64,000 nt of DNA from DASZHJ01 sp035507155 (GTDB taxonomy: Bacteria > Pseudomonadota > Alphaproteobacteria > ATCC43930 > CGMCC-115725): positions 1 through 64,000 of the forward strand of contig DATJOK010000056.1 in assembly GCA_035507155.1 (NCBI GenBank), written 5' to 3'. Under the pieces are notes generated by a model, which saw only the letters and a program-made list of their open reading frames with translations, was not told the origin of the DNA and searched no databases. Made by a program: the position numbers and the translations under genes. Below are positions 9,548 through 18,907 of the stretch, one piece after another (position 1 is the first letter of the stretch; every line of letters starts with the position of its first letter).

Positions 9548-12500
9548 GGCGCTTCAGCCCCCGCACGACGACGATCGCGAGACTGCGCGTCCTGGGGAGG
9601 TCGGTCAAGCGGCGCCGCCGCGCCGGCGGCGCCCGCTCCGCCGCTGCGGGATCATCGCGCTCCGAGTCGGGGAATCGCTGGTGGCCGGGCTCGCGATCGC
9701 GCTTGTCGCGGTCGGCTGGCGGCTGGAGAGAGGCCCGATCTCGCTCGATTTCCTGACGCCGTGGATGCAGCAGGCGCTGTCGGCGCCGGAGCAGGGGATC
9801 ACCGTCGTCGTCGAGCACACCGAGCTCAGCCTCGACACCTCCCAGCACACGCTCGACCTGCTGGCCGACGGCGTGCATTTGAGGCGGAACAACGGCAGCG
9901 CCGAGGTGGTGCTGCCGCGGGTCGCGCTCAGCCTGAGCCTGCGCGCCGCGCTCGGCGGCCTGCTGGCGCCGACCCGGATCGTGCTGATCTCGCCTCAGCT
10001 CCGCCTGCAGCGCGCCGTCGACGGCACCATTCATCTCGACCTCGGCGGCGGAAGCGGCGGTGAGGACATCGCCAGCGGACTGCTGGAGGATTTCGAGGCG
10101 CGGCCCAACCGGCGCAGCGCGCTCGGATACCTGCAGTCGATCGCCATTCGCAACGCCAATTTCACCCTCGACGATCGGGCACTCGGCATCATCTGGCAGG
10201 CCAAGCGCGCGGACGCGGCGCTATTTCGCGGCGACCAAGGCATCTCCGGCGACGCTCAGGTCACCATCGTCGCCGGCGACCAGGAGGCCAGCGTCCACGC
10301 GGAATTCCGCTATATCGCCGCGGAGCGGCGGCTCGCCGGCAGCCTCGACTTCTCGGATGTGGAGCCGGCGCGCTTCGCCGCCGCGGCCCCGGCGCTGGCG
10401 CCGCTGGCGGCGGCGAAGATTCCCGTCAGCGGCCGCAGCCGCTTCAGCCTCGACATCCAGAGCATGCACATCGACGGCGCGCGCGCCGACATCACGATCG
10501 GCGCCGGTACGATCGACAATGCAGGCCTCGCCGGCGGCACCCTGCCGGTCTCTGGCGGAACTCTCAAGGTCGACTACGATCCCGCCGCTGCGCGGCTGAT
10601 GGTCGAGGAGCTGACCCTCGATCTCGGCGGACCGGAGGTCACCCTCAGCGCCAGGATCGACGGCGTCGACCCTACCATCCTGCGCGGCGGTCCGATCGGC
10701 CGGCTGGCGATCGACGGGGATCTGGCGCTGCGCCGAGTGCCGGCCGATGCGCTCGACCGCTACTGGCCGCCGTCGCTCAGCCCGTCGAGCCGCAGCTGGG
10801 TCACCGAACACATCCGCGACGGCGTCGCCGACGAGACTAAGGCGCATGTCAGCCTCGCCGTCGATCTCTCGCCGGGCGCCGTGAAGCCCGTGCAGGTGGA
10901 GACGCTGCAGGGGAGCATCGCCTATCACAACCTGACGGTGGACTATTTCCCGCCGCTCACGCCGGTGAAGGGCGTCAACGGCACCGGCAGCTTCGACCGT
11001 GCGCATTTCGATTTCCTGCCGACCAGCGGGACCCTCGCCGGCCTCAAGGTCACCGGCGGCGACATCGACCTCACCAAGCTCGACACCAACGACGAGACCA
11101 TTGCCGTCAACGTCAATGTGGTGGGGCCGCTCTCGGACGCGCTCGCGGTCATTGACAGCAAGCCGCTCCGCTACGCGCACGGCTTCGGCATCGACCCGGC
11201 CAAGGCGTCAGGGGTCACCGACCAGAAGCTGTTCTTCCGCTTTCCGCTGTTGCACGACCTCAAGATCGATCAGGTCGAATTCGGCGACAAGGCGACCATC
11301 AAGAATGGCGCGGTCGCCGGCATCGCCTTCGGCCATGACCTCACCGACGGCGATCTGACGCTCGATCTCGATCGCAACGCGTTGCGACTGCAGGGCACGG
11401 CGGCGATCGACCAGGTGCCAGCGAGCCTCTCCTGGGTGCAGAGCCTGAAGGGCGACGGCGTCCGTCGTTATACACTGAAGGCGCGGCTCGACGATGCCGC
11501 CCGCAAGCGTCTCGATGTCGACTTCCTGCCCGATATCCTGTCGGGGCCGGTGGGCGTCGACCTCGTCTACGACGCCCAGAAGACCAGCGCCGATGCAAGC
11601 CTCGCTCTCGATCTCACTGATGCCGCCGTCACGGTAAGCCGCCTCAACATCGACAAGCCGGCGGGCACCGGCGCCTCGGCGCAGCTCAAGCTCAGCTTCG
11701 TCAACGATCGCCTGGCGGCGATTCCGGAGGCGCTGGTGCAAGGGCCAGGCATCGATGCCTCGCTCGCCCTGGCGCTTGTCCCGGCGACCGGCGACATCAG
11801 CCGCATAGACGTGCAGCGGCTGGTGGCCGGGAATACCGATCTCAAGGCCACCATCGAGCGTCAGCCTGCCGGCGGCTGGGCAGCCAATGTCAGCGGCCGC
11901 AGCCTCGATGCCAGCAAGCTTGTCACCAACCTCGGCCATGGCCAGCGCGAAGAACGCGAGACGCCGCTCTCGATCACCGCGAAGCTGGATCGGGTGATCC
12001 TGGGCCCCGACCGCGAGGCGCGGCAGCTCGGACTGCGCTTCGTCAACGACGGCCTCCACTGGCAGACGGTAGTGGTGGACGGCGCCTTCTCTGGCGGTGG
12101 CACGCTCGCGGTGCGCTTCGGCGAGAAGCCCGGCGATCGCAATCTCAGGGTCACCACCGACAATCTGGGCGCGCTGCTGAAGCTGCTTGATGTCAGCGAC
12201 AACGTGGTCGGCGGCAATGTGGTGGTGGAGGGACCGGCGGTCGATCGCGGCGAGCACCGGGTCTTCTCCGGCAAGGTCGAGGGCGGCGACTACAAGATCG
12301 TGCGGGCATCGCTCCTGGCGCGCATCCTGTCCCTCGCCTCTTTCAGCGCGATCGGCTCCATGCTGCAGGGGGAGGGGATTCCGTTCACCCGTATCAGCGG
12401 CACCTACACCTATGAGGACGGCACGCTCAAGGTGAAGGACGGCCGCACCTATGGCGGTGCCATCGGCATCAATGTCGGCGGCACCATGAGTCTGCGCGAC

Positions 12501-12794
12501 GACAACATCGATCTCGCGGGTACCCTGGTCCCCGCCTATACCATCAACAGTCTCCTGGGCAAGGTGCCGGTTCTCGGACCGCTGCTGCTGGGCGGCGAGG
12601 GGCAGGGTATTTTCGGCGCCAATTTCCGCATCACCGGCCCGACCTCGGATCCCAAGATCTCCGTCGATGCGCTGAGCGCGCTTGCGCCGGGCGCGCTGAG
12701 GAAGCTGTTCCAGCTCGAGACCCCGGGCACCGGTGAGGGGAACATGGCGCCGGTCAATCCGCCGCCGACGGATTCAGGCGAGGCGGCGCATTAG
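9546..12794 (+). CDS. AsmA/YhdP-like envelope protein (DUF3971 type)
   Basis: This large protein of about 1082 residues has a basic N-terminus, one membrane anchor (about residues 35-56, GESLVAGLAIALVAVGW) and a long periplasmic body rich in beta strands. The end matches the AsmA-like C-terminal domain: a FSAIGSMLQGEGIPF segment, the repeated G-G-T turns, and a NSLLGKVPVLGPLLLGG stretch. AsmA, YhdP and TamB relatives form hydrophobic grooves that carry lipids between membranes; this role is inferred from family. The start ATG 9546 overlaps the divergent glnE start. A longer in-frame start at 9414 would lie inside glnE and is disfavoured. Its stop overlaps the convergent tyrS stop by 3 bp. Confidence 0.88.
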   Translation: MALQPPHDDDRETARPGEVGQAAPPRRRRPLRRCGIIALRVGESLVAGLAIALVAVGWRLERGPISLDFLTPWMQQALSAPEQGITVVVEHTELSLDTSQHTLDLLADGVHLRRNNGSAEVVLPRVALSLSLRAALGGLLAPTRIVLISPQLRLQRAVDGTIHLDLGGGSGGEDIASGLLEDFEARPNRRSALGYLQSIAIRNANFTLDDRALGIIWQAKRADAALFRGDQGISGDAQVTIVAGDQEASVHAEFRYIAAERRLAGSLDFSDVEPARFAAAAPALAPLAAAKIPVSGRSRFSLDIQSMHIDGARADITIGAGTIDNAGLAGGTLPVSGGTLKVDYDPAAARLMVEELTLDLGGPEVTLSARIDGVDPTILRGGPIGRLAIDGDLALRRVPADALDRYWPPSLSPSSRSWVTEHIRDGVADETKAHVSLAVDLSPGAVKPVQVETLQGSIAYHNLTVDYFPPLTPVKGVNGTGSFDRAHFDFLPTSGTLAGLKVTGGDIDLTKLDTNDETIAVNVNVVGPLSDALAVIDSKPLRYAHGFGIDPAKASGVTDQKLFFRFPLLHDLKIDQVEFGDKATIKNGAVAGIAFGHDLTDGDLTLDLDRNALRLQGTAAIDQVPASLSWVQSLKGDGVRRYTLKARLDDAARKRLDVDFLPDILSGPVGVDLVYDAQKTSADASLALDLTDAAVTVSRLNIDKPAGTGASAQLKLSFVNDRLAAIPEALVQGPGIDASLALALVPATGDISRIDVQRLVAGNTDLKATIERQPAGGWAANVSGRSLDASKLVTNLGHGQREERETPLSITAKLDRVILGPDREARQLGLRFVNDGLHWQTVVVDGAFSGGGTLAVRFGEKPGDRNLRVTTDNLGALLKLLDVSDNVVGGNVVVEGPAVDRGEHRVFSGKVEGGDYKIVRASLLARILSLASFSAIGSMLQGEGIPFTRISGTYTYEDGTLKVKDGRTYGGAIGINVGGTMSLRDDNIDLAGTLVPAYTINSLLGKVPVLGPLLLGGEGQGIFGANFRITGPTSDPKISVDALSALAPGALRKLFQLETPGTGEGNMAPVNPPPTDSGEAAH

Positions 12795-14044
12795 CTCGGC
12801 TTCACCAGCGCATGCCGCTTGCGGCCGGCCGAGAGCTTGATCACGCCTTCGGCATTGAGGTCGGCGAGCGAGACCGGCTGCGTCTCCTCTTTCACCACGG
12901 CATCGTTGACGCGGCCGCCGCCGCCGCGCACCAGGCGGCGCGCCTCACCGTTGGAAGCGGCGAGGCCGGCGCGCTGGAACAGCTCGAAGGCCGGCACGCC
13001 GCGCTCGAGCTCGCTCCGCGACACCTCTATGACGGGAAGCTCGCTGCCGATCGCGCCCTCGGCGAAGACCCGTCGCGCCGTCTCTGCCGCCGCGTCGGCC
13101 GCCGCCCGGCCATGGCAGAGCGCGGTTGCCTCGGTGGCGAGCACCCTCTTCGCCTCGTTGATCTCGCTGCCCTGGAGCCGCTCCAGCTTGGCGATTTCTT
13201 CCAGCGGCAGATCGGTGAAAAGCCGCAGGAAGCGGCCGACGTCGGCGTCCTCGGTGTTGCGCCAGAACTGCCAGTAGTCGTAAGGGCTGAGCCGGTCCTC
13301 GGTGAGCCAGACCGCACCCTGGGCGGTCTTGCCCATCTTGGCGCCGGACGATGTGGCGATGAGCGGGGTCGTCACCCCGTAGAGAGTGCGGTTGTCGATG
13401 CGCCGGCCGAGCTCGACGCCGCTCACGATGTTGCCCCACTGGTCGGAGCCGCCCATCTGCACCTGGCAGTCGTGCCGCCGGGCGAGCTCCAGGAAGTCGT
13501 AGGACTGCAGCACCATGTAGTTGAATTCGAGGAAGGTGAGCGGCTGCTCGCGATCGAGCCTCAGCTTCACGCTCTCGAAAGTGAGCATGCGGTTGACCGA
13601 GAAGTGGCGGCCATACTCGCGCAGAAAGGGGATGTAGTGGAGCGCGTCGAGCCACTCCGCGTTGTCCGGCATGATGGCGCCGGTCGAGCCGTCGCCGAAG
13701 GTGAAGAAGCGATCGAAGATGCGGCGGATGCCCGCCTTGTTGCGAGAGATCTCGGCCTCGCTCAGGAGCTTGCGGGACTCGTCCTTGCCGGAGGGGTCGC
13801 CGATCTTGGTGGTGCCGCCACCCATCAGCACGATCGGCTTGTTGCCGGTCTGCTGCCAGAGCCGCAGCAGCATGATCTGGACGAGGCTGCCGACATGGAG
13901 GCTATCGGCGGTACAGTCGAATCCGATGTAGGCTGTGGCCGGCCCTTCGAGGAGGCGCGCGTCGAGCGCGTCGCGATCCGTGCACTGGTGCACGAAGCCG
14001 CGGGCCTCGGCGGCAGCGAGAAAGGCGGACCGGGCAGTGCTCAT
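12791..14044 (-). CDS. tyrS: Tyrosyl-tRNA synthetase
   Basis: This class I aminoacyl-tRNA synthetase charges tRNA-Tyr in the cytoplasm. The 417 residues contain the HIGH-type motif HVGS at residue 50 after YIGFDCTADSL, a tyrosine-binding VMGGSDQWGN-like segment (QMGGSDQWGN), and the KMSKS-type loop GAKMGKT. A C-terminal S4 RNA-binding domain (about 350-415) is present. The length is typical of bacterial TyrRS. The ATG at 14044 begins 87 bp from the divergent anmK GTG, so the two genes probably have back-to-back promoters. Confidence 0.97.
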   Translation of the reverse strand: MSTARSAFLAAAEARGFVHQCTDRDALDARLLEGPATAYIGFDCTADSLHVGSLVQIMLLRLWQQTGNKPIVLMGGGTTKIGDPSGKDESRKLLSEAEISRNKAGIRRIFDRFFTFGDGSTGAIMPDNAEWLDALHYIPFLREYGRHFSVNRMLTFESVKLRLDREQPLTFLEFNYMVLQSYDFLELARRHDCQVQMGGSDQWGNIVSGVELGRRIDNRTLYGVTTPLIATSSGAKMGKTAQGAVWLTEDRLSPYDYWQFWRNTEDADVGRFLRLFTDLPLEEIAKLERLQGSEINEAKRVLATEATALCHGRAAADAAAETARRVFAEGAIGSELPVIEVSRSELERGVPAFELFQRAGLAASNGEARRLVRGGGGRVNDAVVKEETQPVSLADLNAEGVIKLSAGRKRHALVKPS

Positions 14045-14131
14045 CGCTAACTCGAGAAGGTTCGACGCTCAGCTGGCAAGGGGCGGCTGCTGTAGCACAA
14101 AGGCCCGGCGGCGACAAATCGGAGCGGCCCG

Positions 14132-15214
14132 GTGAGCGCGACCCTGCGCCGCGCGCTCGGGCTGATGAGCGGAACCTCCCTCGACGGCATCGATGTCGCC
14201 TTCATCGAAACCGACGGCCGCTCCCGGGTGGCGCCGGGACCGGCGCTGACTGTTCCCTATGATGAGGGGCTCCGCTCCCGGCTCCGCTCGGTGCTGGGCG
14301 GCACCGGGCCGGTGGCGAGCGTCGAGCGCGAGCTCACCGACGCCCATGCAGCGGCGGTGGAGGCGTTCCTCGCCCGCCACGTGCTTCGTCCGATCGACGT
14401 CGTCGGCTTCCACGGCCACACCATCCTGCACCGGCCGCGGGAGGGGCGGACCTGGCAGATCGGCGACGGCGCCCGGCTCGCGGCCCGCATCGGCATCGAC
14501 GTGGTCGCGGACTTCCGCTCCGCCGATGTGGCGGCCGGCGGCGAGGGAGCGCCGCTGGTGCCGGTGTTCCATGCCGGCCTAGCGGCGGCGCTGGAGCGGC
14601 CGCTGGCGATCCTCAATCTCGGCGGCGTCGGCAACGTGACCTGGCTCGGCGCCGGCGAGGGCGAGATCCTCGCCTTCGACACCGGCCCGGGCAACGCGAT
14701 GATCGACGACTGGGTGCTGCACCACACGGGCCGACCTTTCGACGCCGAGGGGGCTCTGGCGCGCGTCGGGCGGGTGGATCAGGCCTGGGTCGAGCACTTC
14801 CTCGCGCATCCCTTCTTCGACCGCCCGCCACCCAAATCCCTCGACCGCGACGATTTCCGAGTTTTCGTCCCCGACGGGATGAGCGCCGGGGATGGCGCTG
14901 CGACGCTGACCGCGATGACGGTGGCCGCGGTCGCCGCCGCCCGCCGGCACTTCCCGGCGCCGCCGCGGCGCTGGCTGGTCACCGGGGGAGGCCGGCACAA
15001 CCCCGGGATCATGGCCGCCCTGGCCGCCGCCCTTGGCCTCCCGGTGGAGCCTGTGGAGGCGGTCGGCTGGGATGGCGACGCCCTGGAGGCCCAGGCCTTC
15101 GGCTACCTGGCCGTGCGCTCCCTTGACGGCCTGCCACTCAGCTTCCCCACCACCACGGGCGTCCACGCGCCGACGCCCGGGGGCCGCCTCTTTCGCGTGG
15201 ATGCGGCGCGATAA
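14132..15214 (+). CDS. anmK: Anhydro-N-acetylmuramic acid kinase
   Basis: AnmK phosphorylates and opens 1,6-anhydro-MurNAc released by lytic transglycosylases, feeding cell-wall recycling in the cytoplasm. The 360-residue protein has the nucleotide-binding signature GLMSGTSLDGID at residues 10-21, the DFRSADVAAGGEGAPLVP region, NLGGVGNVT and AFDTGPGNAMID, and a late TGGGRHN segment, all typical of the family. Translation starts at GTG 14132 with GGAG at 14121-14124, seven bases upstream. The head-to-head arrangement with tyrS is common in alphaproteobacteria (family knowledge). Confidence 0.95.
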   Translation: MSATLRRALGLMSGTSLDGIDVAFIETDGRSRVAPGPALTVPYDEGLRSRLRSVLGGTGPVASVERELTDAHAAAVEAFLARHVLRPIDVVGFHGHTILHRPREGRTWQIGDGARLAARIGIDVVADFRSADVAAGGEGAPLVPVFHAGLAAALERPLAILNLGGVGNVTWLGAGEGEILAFDTGPGNAMIDDWVLHHTGRPFDAEGALARVGRVDQAWVEHFLAHPFFDRPPPKSLDRDDFRVFVPDGMSAGDGAATLTAMTVAAVAAARRHFPAPPRRWLVTGGGRHNPGIMAALAAALGLPVEPVEAVGWDGDALEAQAFGYLAVRSLDGLPLSFPTTTGVHAPTPGGRLFRVDAAR

Positions 15215-15285
15215 TTGAGCCTTTCTTAACCGTCCGTTTGCCGTTTTGCCCCTAGCGTAGGGGGCGGGCGGATTGGGCGAGGGGC

Positions 15286-17310
15286 ATGGCGCAGGCAGGA
15301 CAGACCGAGGGCGAGGCCGGAGCAGGCGGCAGGGTGGCAACCCTTGCCGGGCATTACGACATCTTTGTCGACCGGCCGATCGCCGAGCTGCAGACATCCT
15401 ACGCGATGGCCTATGTCGCGTCCGACCGGCAGTTCCCGGCCACCAATCTCTTCGCAATGATCGGTATGGCCGAGCTGCCGCCACGGCTCGAGGTGCTCGA
15501 GACCCTGCACGGCATGCGCCTAGAGGGAATGATGGTGCCGTTGGAGTGGGGCGTCGTTCCCTGGCCGCTCACCAACCGGCGCGTCTTCGCGATCATCTAC
15601 GACCGTCCGGCCGGTGGCCTGGCCTTCACCAGCATCGATCAGCCTTTCGAGCCGATCCCCGAGGACGAGCTGGTGCACGGATTGATGCCGCCGATGGTCT
15701 ACTCCCTGAAGGAGTTCTTCCCCGGGGGCGCCACTCACCGCGCGATCCGGGCCACCAACCTCTACTATCGCGACGCCGCCCACCGCCAGCTCATGTTCGG
15801 CGATTGCTGCTCCACGCCGCCCGCCTACGGCCAGCCGGTGCTCTACGAGACCATCGAAAGCGGGCTCGCCGGGCCCTGGGGCCGTGGCAACGGCCAGCCC
15901 TCCGACGATCTCTATTCCTTCGGCGTCACGCTGCTGCTCCTGCTGCTGGGACGCAATCCGGCCGCGCACCTGACCGACGAGCAGCTCCTGGAGGAGAAGA
16001 TCAACCGCGGCTCCTACGCGGCGATCGTCGGCAACGAACGGCTCTCCTCGACCATGACGGAGCCGATCCGGGGCCTGCTCACCGACGATCCCAAGGAGCG
16101 CTGGTCGATCCAGGAGCTGGAGCTCTGGGTCCTCGGACGCCGGCTCTCGCCCAAGCAGCCCAGCCTGCCGAAGCGTGCTACCCGCGGCTTCGAGTTCAGC
16201 GGCGGCTCCTATCTGACTGCACGGGCGCTTGCGCACGCGTTCTCGCGCAATCCGACGGTGGCGGCGCAGACGGTCAAGGCACCGGATTTCGAGATCTGGC
16301 TCAATCGGAGCCTCGCCGATCCCGATCGCACGAAAATGATGAGCTCGGCGCTCTCCGAGGCGCAGGACCTGGGCGCCGGCAGCCAATACGAGCGGCTGGC
16401 GGCGCGCGCGGTGATCGCCCTCGATCCCGTGGGGCCGGTCCGCTACAAGGGCTTCGCCGCCTGCATCGACGGATTCGGGTCGGCGCTGGCGGGCTCCTAT
16501 CGCGGTCAGGGCGCCACCGGCCCGATCGCCGAGGCGATAGCCAGCCGTCTGCCCGTCTTCTGGTTTTCGGCCCAGCCCGGGCTCAAGCCCGAGCAAGTGC
16601 CGATCCTCAAGAGCTTCGAGCGGGTGCGCTTTCACCTGGAGGACCGCCGGCCCGGCTTCGGCCCCGAGCGCGTACTCTACGAGCTCAATCTCTCCGTGCA
16701 CTGCCTCTCGCCGCTCATCGAGTCCTACTACGTGCTCGATCCTCATGGCGTGCTGCCGGCACTCGAGGCCTCCCTCGAGAAGCAGCCGGATCAGGAGATG
16801 GTGATCGACCGTCACCTCGCAGCCTTCATCGGCGCGCGCGTCAAGCAGGCGCCGCTGGAGTGGTTCGACGATCTCGCGAGCTCATCGCCCGCGAACCGCA
16901 CGCTGGGCACGCTCAAGATCTTGAGCCACCTGCAGTCGGTGCGCGGACCGGACATCGCGCGCAACACCTGCGAGCGCGTTGCGCGCCAGCTGCCGGCGGT
17001 GGTGGAGACCTTTCACAACCGCGCGCGGCGGCGGCAGATGCTGGACGAGATCCCGCGGGTGGCCTCCCGCGGCAGCCTGGCGGAGCTGCTGGCGCTGGTC
17101 GACAGCGTCGCCGAGCGTCAGCGCGACGCGCTCGGCTTCAGCGCGGCGGTGCGTGAGTACGCCATGGTCGACCGCGCCCTCGAGCAGTGGCGTGCGGATC
17201 AGCCGCGCCGGCCAAAGCGCTCGGCGCAGCTCGGTGCGCGCATCGCATCCGGCGCCTCCACCTTCCTGGCCTGGGCCTCCGTGCTCATCCTCCTGGTGGT
17301 GATGGACTGA
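15286..17310 (+). CDS. Membrane-anchored protein-kinase-like protein (probable pseudokinase)
   Basis: This 674-residue protein keeps the outline of a Ser/Thr kinase fold in its first 310 residues but has lost catalytic residues. The catalytic loop reads HRAIRATN where active kinases have HRDxKxxN. The DFG position reads GDC, and no VAxK lysine is evident in the N-lobe. The helix-F region is kinase-like (SDDLYSFGVTLLLLLLGR). Residues 310-640 are mostly helical with no domain I recognise. A single transmembrane segment ends the chain (ASTFLAWASVLILLVVMD), placing the kinase-like part in the cytoplasm. The ATG at 15286 has GAGGGG just upstream. The next gene begins 2 bp after the stop, so the two form an operon. 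A scaffolding or regulatory role is inference. Confidence 0.8.
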   Translation: MAQAGQTEGEAGAGGRVATLAGHYDIFVDRPIAELQTSYAMAYVASDRQFPATNLFAMIGMAELPPRLEVLETLHGMRLEGMMVPLEWGVVPWPLTNRRVFAIIYDRPAGGLAFTSIDQPFEPIPEDELVHGLMPPMVYSLKEFFPGGATHRAIRATNLYYRDAAHRQLMFGDCCSTPPAYGQPVLYETIESGLAGPWGRGNGQPSDDLYSFGVTLLLLLLGRNPAAHLTDEQLLEEKINRGSYAAIVGNERLSSTMTEPIRGLLTDDPKERWSIQELELWVLGRRLSPKQPSLPKRATRGFEFSGGSYLTARALAHAFSRNPTVAAQTVKAPDFEIWLNRSLADPDRTKMMSSALSEAQDLGAGSQYERLAARAVIALDPVGPVRYKGFAACIDGFGSALAGSYRGQGATGPIAEAIASRLPVFWFSAQPGLKPEQVPILKSFERVRFHLEDRRPGFGPERVLYELNLSVHCLSPLIESYYVLDPHGVLPALEASLEKQPDQEMVIDRHLAAFIGARVKQAPLEWFDDLASSSPANRTLGTLKILSHLQSVRGPDIARNTCERVARQLPAVVETFHNRARRRQMLDEIPRVASRGSLAELLALVDSVAERQRDALGFSAAVREYAMVDRALEQWRADQPRRPKRSAQLGARIASGASTFLAWASVLILLVVMD

Positions 17311-17312
17311 CC

Positions 17313-17870
17313 ATGGCAGCACGCAAGGCGGTGGTGAGGAAAGGCGGCAAGCGGCCCGCCAAGGGAGGCAGGCGAGGCAACGAGAAACCCCGCTCCTCGC
17401 GAGGGATCGCGATCCTGGCGATGTTCGGCGTGGTGATGTTCGCCGCCACCGCGCTGCCGCTCTTCGTCGTCACCGCCGGGGGCCTCGTCCCGACCATCGT
17501 GGCGCTGGTGGTCGATCACCACCGAGCCAAGTATCTCACCCGCACCGTTGGCGCGATGAACCTCGCCGGCGTCGCGCCGATGATCATCCGGCTCTGGAGC
17601 TCGGGCGACAACCTGAGCGCGGCGCTTGCCATTCTCGCCCGCCCGGTGAACTGGCTCGTCATGTACGGCGCCGCCGGCATCGGCTGGTGCATCTTCCTGG
17701 CGATGCCGGCGGTGGCGCGCATCATCGTCGATCTGCAGGCGGAGCAGGTCCAGTCGCAGCTCCGGGAGCGCGCGGAACGCCTGGTCGAGGAATGGGGTGA
17801 GGAGGTGAAGGGCCGGCCCGACGACGAGCCCTTGCCCGCGGTGCCGGCGCCCAAGGCAAAGGGCGCCTGA
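17313..17870 (+). CDS. Small basic multi-pass membrane protein
   Basis: This 185-residue protein has a very basic N-terminal tail (about 30 residues rich in Lys, Arg and Gly). Hydrophobic segments follow near residues 33-62 and 105-137, with a shorter one between, and then a charged coiled-coil-like tail (VQSQLRERAERLVEEW). I recognise no family. The ATG at 17313 lies 2 bp after the pseudokinase stop, so the two are almost certainly co-expressed and may form a membrane complex. A longer frame from 17187 lies inside the pseudokinase gene and was rejected. A 9-bp hairpin terminator follows directly. Confidence 0.8.
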   Translation: MAARKAVVRKGGKRPAKGGRRGNEKPRSSRGIAILAMFGVVMFAATALPLFVVTAGGLVPTIVALVVDHHRAKYLTRTVGAMNLAGVAPMIIRLWSSGDNLSAALAILARPVNWLVMYGAAGIGWCIFLAMPAVARIIVDLQAEQVQSQLRERAERLVEEWGEEVKGRPDDEPLPAVPAPKAKGA

Positions 17871-17877
17871 AAAGCAT

Positions 17878-17899
17878 CAGGGGGCCTCGCGGCCCCCTG
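17878..17899. terminator. Bidirectional hairpin terminator
   Basis: A perfect 9-bp stem (CAGGGGGCC / GGCCCCCTG) closes a TCGC loop between the convergent membrane-protein gene and rpoH. On the minus strand it is followed closely by CTTTT, giving a plausible intrinsic terminator for rpoH. On the plus strand there is no T-run. Confidence 0.75.
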
Positions 17900-17925
17900 C
17901 GCTCAAAGCCCGATCCAGGCCCCGA

Positions 17926-18816
17926 TCAGCTCGTCGGCAGCAGCCGGCGCTCGCTGGCGGAGTGCTTGATCGCCCGCTGCAGCTTCTCGAAGGCACGCAC
18001 CTCGATCTGGCGGACGCGCTCGCGGGAGATGCCGTATTCCTGCGAGAGATCCTCGAGAGTGGTCGGATTCTCCTTCAGCCGGCGCTCGGTCAGGATGTGC
18101 CGCTCGCGCTCGCTCAGGTGCTGCATCGCCTTGTTGAGGAGGTCGCGCCGCAGCCCGAGCTCCTGGCGGTTGCCGAGTCGGGTCTCCTGGTCGTCGCGCT
18201 CGTCGACCAGCCAATCCTGCCATTCGCCCTCGCTCTCGGCGCGCACCGGCGCGTTCAGCGAATGGTCGGGCGCCATCAGGCGGCGATTCATGTTGATGAC
18301 GTCCTGTTCAGGAACGTTGAGTTCCTCCGCGATTTTCTTCACGTGCTCGGGGGTCAGGTCGCCGTCCTCGATCGCCTGGATCTGGCCCTTGAGCTTGCGC
18401 AGGTTGAAGAACAGCTTCTTCTGCGCCGCGGTGGTGCCCATCTTCACCAGCGACCAGGAGTGCAGGATGTATTCCTGGATCGAGGCGCGGATCCACCACA
18501 TGGCGTAGGTGGCGAGGCGGAAGCCGCGCTCGGGGTCGAAGCGCTTCACCGCCTGCATCATGCCGACGTTGCCTTCGGACACGAGCTCGGCCAGCGGCAG
18601 GCCATAGCCGCGATAGCCCATGGCGATCTTGGCCACGAGCCTCAGGTGGCTCGTCACGAGCTTTTGCGCTGCGTCAGGGTCGCCATGCTCGCGCCAGCGC
18701 TTGGCGAGCATGTACTCCTCCTGCTGATCCAGCAGGGGGAATTTGCGGATCTCCTGGAGATACCGAGAGAGGCCGCCCTCCGACGAGAGGGTCGGGATGG
18801 TCGCGAGACTTGCCAT
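17926..18816 (-). CDS. rpoH: RNA polymerase sigma-32 (heat shock) factor
   Basis: RpoH directs RNA polymerase to heat-shock promoters. The 296-residue protein has region 2 with KIAMGYRGYGLPLAELVSEGN and the hallmark RFDPERGFRLATYAMWWI. An RpoH-type box spans the QKKLFFNLRK segment, and the C-terminal region 4 helix-turn-helix has LSQEYGISRERVRQIE. The ATG at 18816 is chosen because AAGGAG lies 11 bases upstream and the protein then has the usual length; an in-frame start at 18864 would add 16 residues. It follows rluD on the same strand after a 91-bp gap that probably holds its promoter, since rpoH is normally expressed by itself. Confidence 0.96.
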   Translation of the reverse strand: MASLATIPTLSSEGGLSRYLQEIRKFPLLDQQEEYMLAKRWREHGDPDAAQKLVTSHLRLVAKIAMGYRGYGLPLAELVSEGNVGMMQAVKRFDPERGFRLATYAMWWIRASIQEYILHSWSLVKMGTTAAQKKLFFNLRKLKGQIQAIEDGDLTPEHVKKIAEELNVPEQDVINMNRRLMAPDHSLNAPVRAESEGEWQDWLVDERDDQETRLGNRQELGLRRDLLNKAMQHLSERERHILTERRLKENPTTLEDLSQEYGISRERVRQIEVRAFEKLQRAIKHSASERRLLPTS

Positions 18817-18907
18817 CGGGACGTCAGCTCCTTCCAGCGGACCCGGCCAAAGCGGCCGTTCCACGATTGGCTAATAGCCTACCAATGTGGTCAGGTTTTG
18901 TCCAAGA

